From the NCBI GenBank assembly GCA_018261935.1, contig JAGTRP010000029.1:1-38281 (forward strand): a DNA stretch of 38,281 nt, written 5' to 3'. Shown piece by piece: positions 17,365 to 23,846 of this stretch. How positions within the stretch are numbered: position 1 is the stretch's first letter; each line of letters starts with the position of its first letter. Source of the stretch: Rhodocyclaceae bacterium (lineage in GTDB: Bacteria; Pseudomonadota; Gammaproteobacteria; Burkholderiales; Rhodocyclaceae). A model generated the notes under the pieces. The model searched no databases. It saw only the letters and a list, made by a program, of their open reading frames with translations, and had not been told where the DNA came from. The translations under genes were made by a program, and so were the position numbers.

Positions 17365-17377
17365 CAACTCATTGACT
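17365..17377 (-). promoter_or_regulatory. IHF-like site upstream of the minus-strand sigma-54 promoter
   Basis: On the minus strand AGTCAATGAGTTG matches the IHF consensus WATCAA-N4-TTR at all but one position, inside an A+T-rich patch. It ends 29 nt upstream of the promoter core, the same spacing as at the plus-strand locus. DNA bending between activator and promoter is the expected role. Confidence 0.65.
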
Positions 17378-17456
17378 AATAACGGTAATTTAATTCCACA
17401 GCCGGGTCTTTCCGGGACGACGGGGAAAACCGGCCGAGGCCAATATGGTGGGCGGC

Positions 17457-17485
17457 CGCCAACAGAATCCGGGCAGGCGTTGGCC
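17457..17485 (-). promoter_or_regulatory. Candidate enhancer site (UAS) of the minus-strand operon
   Basis: On the minus strand GGCCAACG-N13-TGTTGGCG is an inverted repeat (7-bp core with one mismatch) ending exactly 121 nt upstream of the sigma-54 core. The same repeat, with the same 13-nt spacer and 121-nt gap, occurs at 21866-21894. Its centre would lie about 162 nt before the transcription start, a usual distance for sigma-54 activators. Confidence 0.75.
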
Positions 17486-17535
17486 GGATTGAAACAGTCG
17501 GCGGTCGCCGACCCGGCGCCTTGGCCGCTACGCCG

Positions 17536-17964
17536 TCACTTGACGGTGATGGTGATCTTCTTCGAGTAGATCGGCGGGTTGTGGGGGATGTGCCGGTCGT
17601 CGCCCATGAGCAGCTGCAGGGTGTGTTTCCCCGGGGGGAGTTCCAGCTGGGTCTCCGTTTCCCCGGCCCCGAAATGGAGGTGGTTCTTGTCCGACGGGAT
17701 TTCCTGGTCGAAGGGCGGCAATTCCGTGTCGATCAGCAGGTGGTGATGGCCGGTGTTGGGAAACTTGACGTCCTTCGGGGCCACGCCCATGTTGCGCAAG
17801 CCGAACCATACCCGGAACGGCTTGCCGGCCGGCACCACCTGACCGTCGTTGGGGTAGCCGATATAGAGATGGGCGTTGGCGGGGGCCGGCGTGCTGCCCG
17901 CCCAGGCGGCCTGGGAAAAAAGAAAGAATGCGGTGGCGGCGATGGCGGCGAACGATTTGTCCAT
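17536..17964 (-). CDS. DUF4399 periplasmic protein, copy 1
   Basis: A 142-residue protein with a signal peptide of about 22 residues ending A-W-A. The mature part is a DUF4399 domain, seen in F-G-L-R-N-M-G-V-A-P, N-T-G-H-H-H-L-L-I-D, N-H-L-H-F-G-A-G-E-T-E and the C-terminal K-H-T-L-Q-L-L-M-G-D. The clustered histidines (H-H-H and H-L-H) could bind a metal, but this is inference. The fold is predicted to be all-beta. The biochemical role of the family is not known. A second copy lies 29 nt upstream, so the two form a pair. The stop codon is next to the enhancer-like repeat of the peptide operon. Confidence 0.9.
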   Translation of the reverse strand: MDKSFAAIAATAFFLFSQAAWAGSTPAPANAHLYIGYPNDGQVVPAGKPFRVWFGLRNMGVAPKDVKFPNTGHHHLLIDTELPPFDQEIPSDKNHLHFGAGETETQLELPPGKHTLQLLMGDDRHIPHNPPIYSKKITITVK

Positions 17965-17993
17965 GGCGGATACTCCCCTTGTTTTCCCGTTCC

Positions 17994-18419
17994 TTACCGA
18001 ACGATGATGGAAATCTTCTTCGAGTAGACCGGCGGGTCATGGGGCACGTGGTCACTGTCCCCCAGGAGCATTTGCAGCGTGTGCTTTCCCGGCGGCAGCT
18101 CGAGCCGCGCCTCGGTCTCCCCCGCGCCGAAATGGAGATGGTTCCTGTCGCTCGGAATCGGCTCGCCGAGGGGCGGGAGATCCGTATCGACCAGCAGATG
18201 ATGGTGGCCCACGTTGGGGAGCTTCACGCCTTTCGGACAGACGCCCATATTGCGCAGCCCCATGCGTACCCAGAACTTGCCGCCCTGAATGACCGTCCCG
18301 TCAGCCGGCCAGATGATGTAGGCCTCGGCATTCGGGGGCGACGGCGTCCGCTCGGCCATCGCGGGGGCAATGCCCCACATCGCCATGAGCCAAGCGGCAA
18401 GGCTCATTTTTCTTAGCAT
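17994..18419 (-). CDS. DUF4399 periplasmic protein, copy 2
   Basis: The start chosen is the ATG at 18417-18419, which follows GAGGAGG; it gives 141 residues with a signal peptide ending A-M-A. A longer open frame upstream has no ribosome binding site and runs through the divergent intergenic region. The mature domain is clearly paralogous to copy 1: G-L-R-N-M-G-V, N-V-G-H-H-H-L-L-V-D, N-H-L-H-F-G-A-G-E-T-E and the same C-terminal K-K-I-S-I strand. It carries a C-P-K segment where copy 1 has A-P-K. This is a tandem duplication retained next to the kinase and peptide genes. Confidence 0.9.
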   Translation of the reverse strand: MLRKMSLAAWLMAMWGIAPAMAERTPSPPNAEAYIIWPADGTVIQGGKFWVRMGLRNMGVCPKGVKLPNVGHHHLLVDTDLPPLGEPIPSDRNHLHFGAGETEARLELPPGKHTLQMLLGDSDHVPHDPPVYSKKISIIVR

Positions 18420-18570
18420 GTCATGCCTCCTCACATTCAGGCCGGAGCAGAATTTGTCGGAATGAAGTCTGTCCAAAGCGTGCATCGTTTGAGCAGAAGT
18501 GTGCGCAGGAGTTCGAGGACAAACCAGCAACCGAATCATGGCGGGATGAAAAATCCAGGAAGGCCTGGCT

Positions 18571-19704
18571 GTGTGGAAAAAACTGTTGATCGTTTCCGTA
18601 TTGGCGGCCGTCACCCCCCAGTGGGCGGCCGCCGGCGTTCTGCCGAAGGACAGCGCCGAGCAATATGAGCTGACCTTTTGGGAATCCATCAAGGACAGCA
18701 CCCACGTCGAAGACTACGAGGCCTATCTGCAGTCCTACCCCAAAGGCCGCTTCACCGCCCTGGCCCGGGCCCGCATCGAGCGGCTGCGGGCCGCGGCACC
18801 GAAGGCCGAAGCGGCGCCGGAAAAGCCTTCGGCCGCCCCCGCCGCCAAGGCGCCGCCGGTGAAGCCCCAGCCGGCGCCTGCCGCCAAGGCCGCCGCGGAA
18901 AAGCCCCACCCGGCCGCTGCTGCCAAGGCGCCGGCAGCGGCGGCGGCCGCCGCCCCGCCGGCAAAGCCCCCCGGCGCGCCGGCCGCGGTCAGCGAGGTGA
19001 AGGACTGCGCGGCCTGCCCGGCGCTGGTGGCGCTGCCCGCCGGATCACTGACCATGGGAAACAACGCCAGCGATGCCAGCGAGAAACCCGCTCATCCGGT
19101 CACGATCAAGGCGCCTTTCGCCATCGGGAAATACGAGGTGACCGTCGAGCAGTGGAACGCCTGCGTCGATGCCGGCGGCTGCCAACGGTCCGCCACCGAC
19201 GCCGGCGCCCCCAGGACCGCCCCGGCCCGCGACCTGAGCTGGGACGACGCCCAGCAATATGTGAAGTGGCTGAGCAAGGCCAGCGGCAAGCCTTACCGGC
19301 TGCCCACCGAGGCCGAGTGGGAATACGCGGCCCGGGGCGGCACCTCGACGCGCTACTGGTGGGGCGACCCGATGCGGCCGGGCAACGCCAACTGCAAGGA
19401 GTGCGGCGCCCCCTGGCGGCAGGAGGCCCCCGCCGATGTCGGTTCCTTCGCCGCCAATCCCTACGGCCTGCACGACATGAACGGAAGCGTCTGGGAATGG
19501 GTCGCCGACTGCTGGCACGAATCCTACAAGGGCGCCCCCGCCGACGGCCGCGCCTGGGATGATCCCAACTGCCGGGCCCGGGTGATCCGGGGAGGCTCGT
19601 GGCGCGAGGGGGCGAGCTACATGCTGTCCTCGACCCGCTTCAAGTACGACGCCAGCGTCCGCCAATCCCAGAACGGCTTCCGGGTGGCGCGGGACCTCAA
19701 GTAG
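18571..19704 (+). CDS. Secreted FGE/SUMF1-like protein lacking the catalytic cysteines
   Basis: The GTG at 18571 follows AGGAAGG and gives 377 residues. Residues 1-22 are a signal peptide ending A-A-A. A short helical segment ([13 protein letters not shown], about 50-62) of the type found beside caspase and SUMF domains follows, then an Ala/Pro/Lys-rich linker of about 65 residues. The FGE-sulfatase domain occupies about 147-376, with [34 protein letters not shown] and R-G-G-S-W. True formylglycine-generating enzymes have two cysteines shortly after G-G-S-W; here there are none, so oxidase activity is unlikely. The protein probably acts as a binding module in the periplasm. Confidence 0.88.
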   Translation: MWKKLLIVSVLAAVTPQWAAAGVLPKDSAEQYELTFWESIKDSTHVEDYEAYLQSYPKGRFTALARARIERLRAAAPKAEAAPEKPSAAPAAKAPPVKPQPAPAAKAAAEKPHPAAAAKAPAAAAAAAPPAKPPGAPAAVSEVKDCAACPALVALPAGSLTMGNNASDASEKPAHPVTIKAPFAIGKYEVTVEQWNACVDAGGCQRSATDAGAPRTAPARDLSWDDAQQYVKWLSKASGKPYRLPTEAEWEYAARGGTSTRYWWGDPMRPGNANCKECGAPWRQEAPADVGSFAANPYGLHDMNGSVWEWVADCWHESYKGAPADGRAWDDPNCRARVIRGGSWREGASYMLSSTRFKYDASVRQSQNGFRVARDLK

Positions 19705-19712
19705 CCGATCCC

Positions 19713-19727
19713 GCCGCCCCCGGCGGC
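19713..19727. terminator. Short hairpin between convergent genes
   Basis: GCCGCC-CCC-GGCGGC fills the 23-nt gap between the FGE-like gene and the kinase gene, which converge. It could weakly terminate in both directions; no T-run is present. Confidence 0.35.
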
Positions 19728-21743
19728 TCAGGGCTTGCGGGCCCGGGTGGCGATCTGGACGAAATCGGCGGCGATGCGGTCGGAACCCTGCTCCCGGGCA
19801 ATTTTCCCCAGCCGCTCCTGCACCGCCCGCAGGTATTCGGCGCCGGATTCGCTTTCCGGGCGCAGGCCTTCGAAGAGCGGGACGGGGGTCACCAGCAGCA
19901 CCACCATTTCCTTCCCGAAGGGCTTCGAAATCACCCAGTTGCCGAGGCTGCCGACGGTGGCCGAGTAATTGGGCGGCGCCTGGTTGTCCCTGGCCCGCAG
20001 ACTGGGCACCAGATGGACCACGCTGCCATCCAGGACGTAGTAGTCGATATTGACGTAGGAGTCGTAGCCGGGGGTGGTGATATTGACCACCAGGGGCGCC
20101 CCCTCGGTGAGTTCGCCGTTGGGCGCCTGGGTGTGGATCCCGGCGGCTCCCCCGGCCTGCCGGTTCCGGACCCAATAGGGCGCCAGGGCGTTGATGATGC
20201 CGCACTGGTCGTCCCGCACGGGCTGGACGTCGAGGTTTACCGCCCTAACCCCGGGGACGGCGCCCAGCATGTTCTTGAGGGGCGCTACGGCGAAAGTCCC
20301 GGGAAGGTAGCCCTGGACCTGCAAGGTATCGCCCCGCAGTGTCGGCGCCAGGGCCGCGCAGGGCACCCCGGCCAGGATGGGCGCGATGGCTGCCAGGGAC
20401 GGGGCCGCCGGCTGGGCGGCGACGGGGGGCGGGCTTTCCGCCGGGGCGGCGGGCGCCCCCTCCCCGGCTTCCCGGCCGGTCTCGAAAGTCCAGAAATAGA
20501 CGAAGATGGCGGCGAAGAGCCCGGCCATCGCCATGCTCGCCGCCATCAGGGTGACATAAGTCCGCCCCCGGCGCTCCCCGCTCAAGCCGTCGAGAAAGCG
20601 GGTCACCGTCGCGGTGCGGGCCTCGCGGTCGAGGGCCAGGGCCGCCTTCAGGGTCCGCCATTGCCGGCGGCCCAGCTTCTTCGGCCGCTGGGGCCGAAGG
20701 CCGGCGCTACGGGCCTGGTTGGCGGGCAGGCGGTCGAAGGGATGGCGGCCGGTCAGAAGCTCATAGGTGATGCAGGCCAGGGCATAGATGTCGTCCCGGG
20801 GGTCCGGCTCCCGGTGTTCGAGCATCTCCGGGCTGGCATAGGCCGGCGTCAGGCCGCCGAGGCTGCCCGGATCGAAGACGGTGGCTTCCGCGTCCGGTTC
20901 CGGTTTCTGGAACACCCGGGCGATGCCGAAATCGATGACTTTGACTTCGCCGCTGTCGGTCAGGAAGACGTTGGCGGGCTTCAGGTCGCAGTGCACGAAA
21001 CCCCGTTCGTGGGCATAGGCCAGGGCCCTGGCCATGCCGGTGACGATGGGCAGGGTCTCGCCATAGGGCAGGCCCTTGAAATCCGGCGTCCGCAGCAGGT
21101 GGCTGAGGGGCCTGCCCGTCAGATACTCCATGGTCAGGTACACCATGGAGCCATCCCGGTCGAAGTCGTAGACCGTGACGATGTTGGGGTGGGCGAGCTT
21201 CTGGGCCTTCTTGGCTTCCCGCTGCAGGGCGATCAGGGATTTCGGGTGGCCGCGGAACTGGACGTTGAGGACCTTGATGGCAATGTACGGATTGCGGTCC
21301 GAGGCCTCCAGCTTGCGCAGGTCCAGGGCCTTGTACACCATGCCCATGCCGCCGAACCCCAGGCACTCCTCCAGGACGAAGCGGCCGTTCAGCGTGTCGC
21401 CGACGCCCTTGATGCGATCCGGCCCGGCGCCGGGCTGCTCCGGCCTCGCCATGGCCGCCGGGGCATCGGGGGTTGCCGGATGCTGGCCCGGATGGGTCTG
21501 CACCCGGGTCTCCTCGCCATCCGGGCTCGGCTGCGGCTCCGCCCGGTGTTCGATGCGCCGCTGCACTTCCGCGTAGACATCCGGGGGAAGCGGGAAATTG
21601 GTGTGCTCCTCCTGGAGGATTTCCAGCAGCCGCTCCGAATTGGCCTGATCGCTCGCCAGGACGCGATCCACCTGCGCCAGGAACTCGTGGTGGGACAAGG
21701 CGCCGCTCTGGAAGATGCGGATCGCGTTCGCCAGGTTAGCCAT
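19728..21743 (-). CDS. Transmembrane Ser/Thr protein kinase with DUF4384-like C-terminus
   Basis: A 671-residue Hanks-type kinase. An N-terminal helical region of about 110 residues precedes the kinase domain (about 115-375). Visible motifs are the glycine loop L-G-F-G-G-M-G-M-V-Y, the lysine in I-A-I-K-V-L, H251-C252-D253-L-K-P-A-N, D-F-G-I-A-R and Y-A-S-P-E-M. The HCD in place of HRD makes it a non-RD kinase, so activation-loop phosphorylation may not be needed. One transmembrane helix lies at about 395-418. The periplasmic C-terminal part has Y-V-N-I-D-Y-Y-V-L-D-G-S-V-V-H-L-V-P, like DUF4384 sensor regions. It is transcribed away from peptide A3 across the enhancer-bearing intergenic region. 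The likely substrates, by context, are ligands of the two FHA proteins. Confidence 0.93.
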   Translation of the reverse strand: MANLANAIRIFQSGALSHHEFLAQVDRVLASDQANSERLLEILQEEHTNFPLPPDVYAEVQRRIEHRAEPQPSPDGEETRVQTHPGQHPATPDAPAAMARPEQPGAGPDRIKGVGDTLNGRFVLEECLGFGGMGMVYKALDLRKLEASDRNPYIAIKVLNVQFRGHPKSLIALQREAKKAQKLAHPNIVTVYDFDRDGSMVYLTMEYLTGRPLSHLLRTPDFKGLPYGETLPIVTGMARALAYAHERGFVHCDLKPANVFLTDSGEVKVIDFGIARVFQKPEPDAEATVFDPGSLGGLTPAYASPEMLEHREPDPRDDIYALACITYELLTGRHPFDRLPANQARSAGLRPQRPKKLGRRQWRTLKAALALDREARTATVTRFLDGLSGERRGRTYVTLMAASMAMAGLFAAIFVYFWTFETGREAGEGAPAAPAESPPPVAAQPAAPSLAAIAPILAGVPCAALAPTLRGDTLQVQGYLPGTFAVAPLKNMLGAVPGVRAVNLDVQPVRDDQCGIINALAPYWVRNRQAGGAAGIHTQAPNGELTEGAPLVVNITTPGYDSYVNIDYYVLDGSVVHLVPSLRARDNQAPPNYSATVGSLGNWVISKPFGKEMVVLLVTPVPLFEGLRPESESGAEYLRAVQERLGKIAREQGSDRIAADFVQIATRARKP

Positions 21744-21865
21744 GGGCCATGACCGCTTCCAATGGAGATTTCAACACCCGATACGACGCAGCCTGCCCCG
21801 GGACAGTTCCCGCCCGCCGGGCCGCCGGGTCGGGAAAGCCTGGCCATCCCTTCCTGTTTCCATCC

Positions 21866-21894
21866 GGCCAACACCGGCGTCCGTCCTGTTGGCC
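21866..21894 (+). promoter_or_regulatory. Candidate enhancer site (UAS) of the plus-strand peptide operon
   Basis: GGCCAACA-N13-TGTTGGCC is a perfect 8-bp inverted repeat. It ends 121 nt upstream of the sigma-54 core, as at the minus-strand locus. It lies between the divergent kinase gene and A3, so a bound activator could influence both. Confidence 0.78.
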
Positions 21895-21973
21895 CCCAGC
21901 AACCATCCGAGTCCGTCCGGAGCCCTTCCCGCGTTTCGGCGCCGAATCCGGAAACCCGTCATTTACATCGTGA

Positions 21974-21986
21974 TTTCAATGGGTTG
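21974..21986 (+). promoter_or_regulatory. IHF-like site upstream of the plus-strand sigma-54 promoter
   Basis: TTTCAATGGGTTG matches WATCAA-N4-TTR with one mismatch and ends 29 nt before the promoter core. It shares TCAATGRGTTG with the site at 17365-17377, although the flanking sequences differ. Confidence 0.65.
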
Positions 21987-22015
21987 CAAGCCGCCGCCCG
22001 GAATTATCCAGCACC

Positions 22016-22031
22016 TGGCACGCCCCCTGCT
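22016..22031 (+). promoter_or_regulatory. Sigma-54 promoter of the plus-strand peptide/phosphatase operon
   Basis: TGGCACGCCCCCTGCT, identical to the minus-strand promoter, has one mismatch to the sigma-54 consensus. Transcription should start near 22042, giving a 51-nt leader. About 30 of the first 34 leader bases and the last 12 before the ATG match the A1 leader. Confidence 0.88.
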
Positions 22032-22092
22032 GTATCTATCCCCGAGCGCAACCATGCTCATTTTCCAATCCAATCCTTTTAGGAGAACTGTC

Positions 22093-22368
22093 ATGAAAAC
22101 CCTGATGATCCACGATCTGTCCCGTACCGAAGCCCTCGACGCCAAGGCCATGGCCGCCGTCCAAGGCGGCATGTACAAGAAGGGCCTGCCGTCCTTCTGG
22201 TCCTACTACGACGGGTCCACCCACGACTCGTCCCTCACCGCCGTCCAGAAGATCGGCCAGAGCCAGGAGGTGTTCAACACCAACGGCAACAACGTCGCCT
22301 TCTCCGACCACATCACTTCGACGGTGAAGCCGACCCAGACCGCCAGCAACAGCGTCGTGCGGTTCTGA
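22093..22368 (+). CDS. Double-glycine leader peptide A3
   Basis: A 91-residue precursor, paralogous to A1 and A2. The leader is 26 residues, ending A-V-Q-G-G. The mature part begins M-Y-K-K-G-L-P-S-F-W, one lysine longer than in A1/A2, and has I-G-Q-S-Q-E-V-F-N-T-N-G-N-N and the end V-V-R-F. The ATG at 22093 follows AGGAG. An open frame continues upstream of this ATG, but it crosses the promoter and is not coding. It is the first gene of the operon that ends with the PP2C phosphatase gene. There are no cysteines in the mature peptide. Confidence 0.87.
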   Translation: MKTLMIHDLSRTEALDAKAMAAVQGGMYKKGLPSFWSYYDGSTHDSSLTAVQKIGQSQEVFNTNGNNVAFSDHITSTVKPTQTASNSVVRF

Positions 22369-22375
22369 GTTCCGT

Positions 22376-22410
22376 CCGGGGGAGGCGGCCGGGGCGGCCG
22401 CCTCCCCCGG
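22376..22410 (+). terminator. Very stable hairpin after peptide gene A3
   Basis: A perfect 15-bp G+C stem (22376-22390 with 22396-22410) closes on a 5-nt loop, beginning 7 nt after the A3 stop codon. There is no T-run. It corresponds to the hairpin after A2 and probably limits read-through or stabilises the peptide mRNA. Confidence 0.6.
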
Positions 22411-22488
22411 GTGCCATGGGACCGGCAAGGAAACCCTTGGCGCCAGGACCGGGTCAACCGTATCGCCCCCCACCTGAAGGAGCACGCC

Positions 22489-22689
22489 ATGGCCACCATC
22501 GTCGTCAAGAATCTGTCGGAAAGCATCGATCTCGATCGCCAGGCAATGGCCGCGATCGCAGGCGGCGCGCGGATCCGCGGCCGCACCATCGCCCCCGCGC
22601 AAACCCTCTTGCGCAGCACCCGCATCGTCAGCTATCCGCCCGGCTTCGCGGGCCGGGGACCGGTCGCCGCCGGCAAGCCGGTCAAGTAA
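22489..22689 (+). CDS. Double-glycine leader peptide C
   Basis: A 66-residue precursor with an AAGGAG ribosome binding site. The 26-residue leader ends A-A-I-A-G-G and keeps L9, L15, D16 and the A-M-A-A segment. The mature part is only 40 residues, strongly basic (several Arg and Lys, no Asp or Glu), beginning A-R-I-R-G-R-T-I, with Gly/Pro near the end. It does not resemble the mature parts of types A or B. A small, cationic, leader-bearing peptide is typical of unmodified bacteriocin or antimicrobial precursors, but activity is only a guess. Confidence 0.8.
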   Translation: MATIVVKNLSESIDLDRQAMAAIAGGARIRGRTIAPAQTLLRSTRIVSYPPGFAGRGPVAAGKPVK

Positions 22690-22712
22690 GCCGCCCTTTC
22701 GGAGACTCCCCC

Positions 22713-23000
22713 ATGGCCGCCATCGCCATCAACGACCTCCCCCTGAGCCACGCCCTCGACCGCAAGGCCTTGTCCGCCATCCGGGGCGGGGGCGCCCCCT
22801 GGGTCTTCGGCTGGATCCGGCCGTACATTCCCGCCGCCTCCGGCCCGGTGGCCCCGGTCTACGAGATCAACAATTTCTACGCCGACCAGATCATCAATCA
22901 GTTCCAGGTGGTCAACATCGACAACTCGGCGGCCGCCGCCAACATCAAGGTGGACCTGGGCCAGCGCAGTGCCAACAGCGAAGTGCGTCCTCCCGCCTGA
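22713..23000 (+). CDS. Double-glycine leader peptide B2
   Basis: A 95-residue precursor starting 23 nt after peptide C, with GGAG upstream. The leader is 26 residues, ending S-A-I-R-G-G, with L9, L15 and D16. The mature part starts G-A-P-W-V-F-G-W-I-R-P and includes I-I-N-Q-F-Q-V-V-N-I-D-N, related to the I-N-Q-F-Q-D-V core of B1. It lies 15 nt before the PP2C gene. It contains no cysteine. It is the plus-strand counterpart of B1, so each operon carries at least one type A and one type B peptide. Confidence 0.82.
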   Translation: MAAIAINDLPLSHALDRKALSAIRGGGAPWVFGWIRPYIPAASGPVAPVYEINNFYADQIINQFQVVNIDNSAAAANIKVDLGQRSANSEVRPPA

Positions 23001-23015
23001 CGTCACGGGTTCCCC

Positions 23016-23789
23016 TTGGCTTCCCTAGCCCATTTTCGCTGGACCTCGGCGGCCCGCTCCGACCCGGGGTGGGTCCGCGAGATCAACGAGGATGCCTGCC
23101 TCGACCAGCCCCAGGGCGGGCTGTGGGCCGTCGCCGACGGCATGGGGGGGCACTCCCTCGGAGACCTGGCGAGCCGCCTGGTGGTCGACGCCCTGAGCCG
23201 GCTGCCCCACGCCGACACCCTGCCGGAACTCACCGCCAACGGGCACGACCGGCTGCAGGCGGTGAATGGGCAGCTGCGGGCCGAAGCGGCCCTGCGCCAT
23301 GTGCAGGTCATCGGCAGCACGGTGGCGGCCCTGTTCGCCTGCGATCGCCAGTGCGGCTACCTGTGGGCCGGAGACAGCCGCATCTATCTGTACAGGAACG
23401 GACACCTGATCCAGCTCACCCGCGACCACAGCCAGGTGGAAGAGCTGAAGTCCCTGGGCGCCCTCAGCCCGGAAGAAGCCATCCACCACCCGGCCCGCAA
23501 CCTGATCACCCGGGCGGTGGGCGCCGCCGACACCCTGGAGATCGACGAGGGCAAGCTGGAGGTCAACGACGGCGACCTGTTCCTGCTGTGCAGCGATGGC
23601 CTGAGCAACGAGGTCAGCGAAGAGGAAATCTGCGCCGCCCTCGCCGCCGGCGACTGCCGGCAGGCAGCGGAATCCCTGGTGGACAGGGCCCTCAAGCACG
23701 GCGGACGGGACAATATTTCGGTGGTCGTGGTCCGCGCCGACGATGTCCAGGGCATCGACCAGACCATCGTGAATCCGGTGTTCCTGTAG
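23016..23789 (+). CDS. PP2C-type Ser/Thr protein phosphatase
   Basis: A 257-residue metal-dependent phosphatase. PP2C motifs are complete: R-E-I-N-E-D near the N-terminus, A-D-G-M-G-G-H, S-T-V-A-A-L, W-A-G-D-S-R, C-S-D-G-L and the final G-G-R-D-N-I-S-V-V-V. The acidic residues for the two metal ions are all present. The start is a TTG at 23016, since no ATG or GTG is available before the first motif; the ribosome binding site is weak, which suggests coupling to the preceding peptide gene 15 nt upstream. It has no membrane segment and should act in the cytoplasm, reversing the kinase encoded at 19728. PppA has this role in type VI secretion control. Confidence 0.94.
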   Translation: MASLAHFRWTSAARSDPGWVREINEDACLDQPQGGLWAVADGMGGHSLGDLASRLVVDALSRLPHADTLPELTANGHDRLQAVNGQLRAEAALRHVQVIGSTVAALFACDRQCGYLWAGDSRIYLYRNGHLIQLTRDHSQVEELKSLGALSPEEAIHHPARNLITRAVGAADTLEIDEGKLEVNDGDLFLLCSDGLSNEVSEEEICAALAAGDCRQAAESLVDRALKHGGRDNISVVVVRADDVQGIDQTIVNPVFL

Positions 23790-23813
23790 GCGGCTCCATA
23801 CCTCGGTTCGCAA

Positions 23814-23835
23814 CGTGCCGGCAATGCCCGGCACG
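23814..23835. terminator. Hairpin between convergent phosphatase and histidine kinase genes
   Basis: CGTGCCGG and CCGGCACG form a perfect 8-bp stem with a 6-nt loop in the 57-nt gap between the two stop codons. It is a candidate bidirectional terminator without a clear T-run. Confidence 0.5.
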
Positions 23836-23846
23836 CTGCAATGATG

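Noticed and set aside
16354-23000. Lanthipeptide, thiopeptide or other modified-peptide (RiPP) precursors
   Set aside because: The mature peptides lack cysteine and no modifying enzyme (LanM, YcaO, radical SAM) is present in the window.
8974-23789. Type VI secretion cluster
   Set aside because: Kinase, phosphatase and FHA proteins suggested it, but there are no Tss sheath, baseplate, ClpV, Hcp or VgrG genes.
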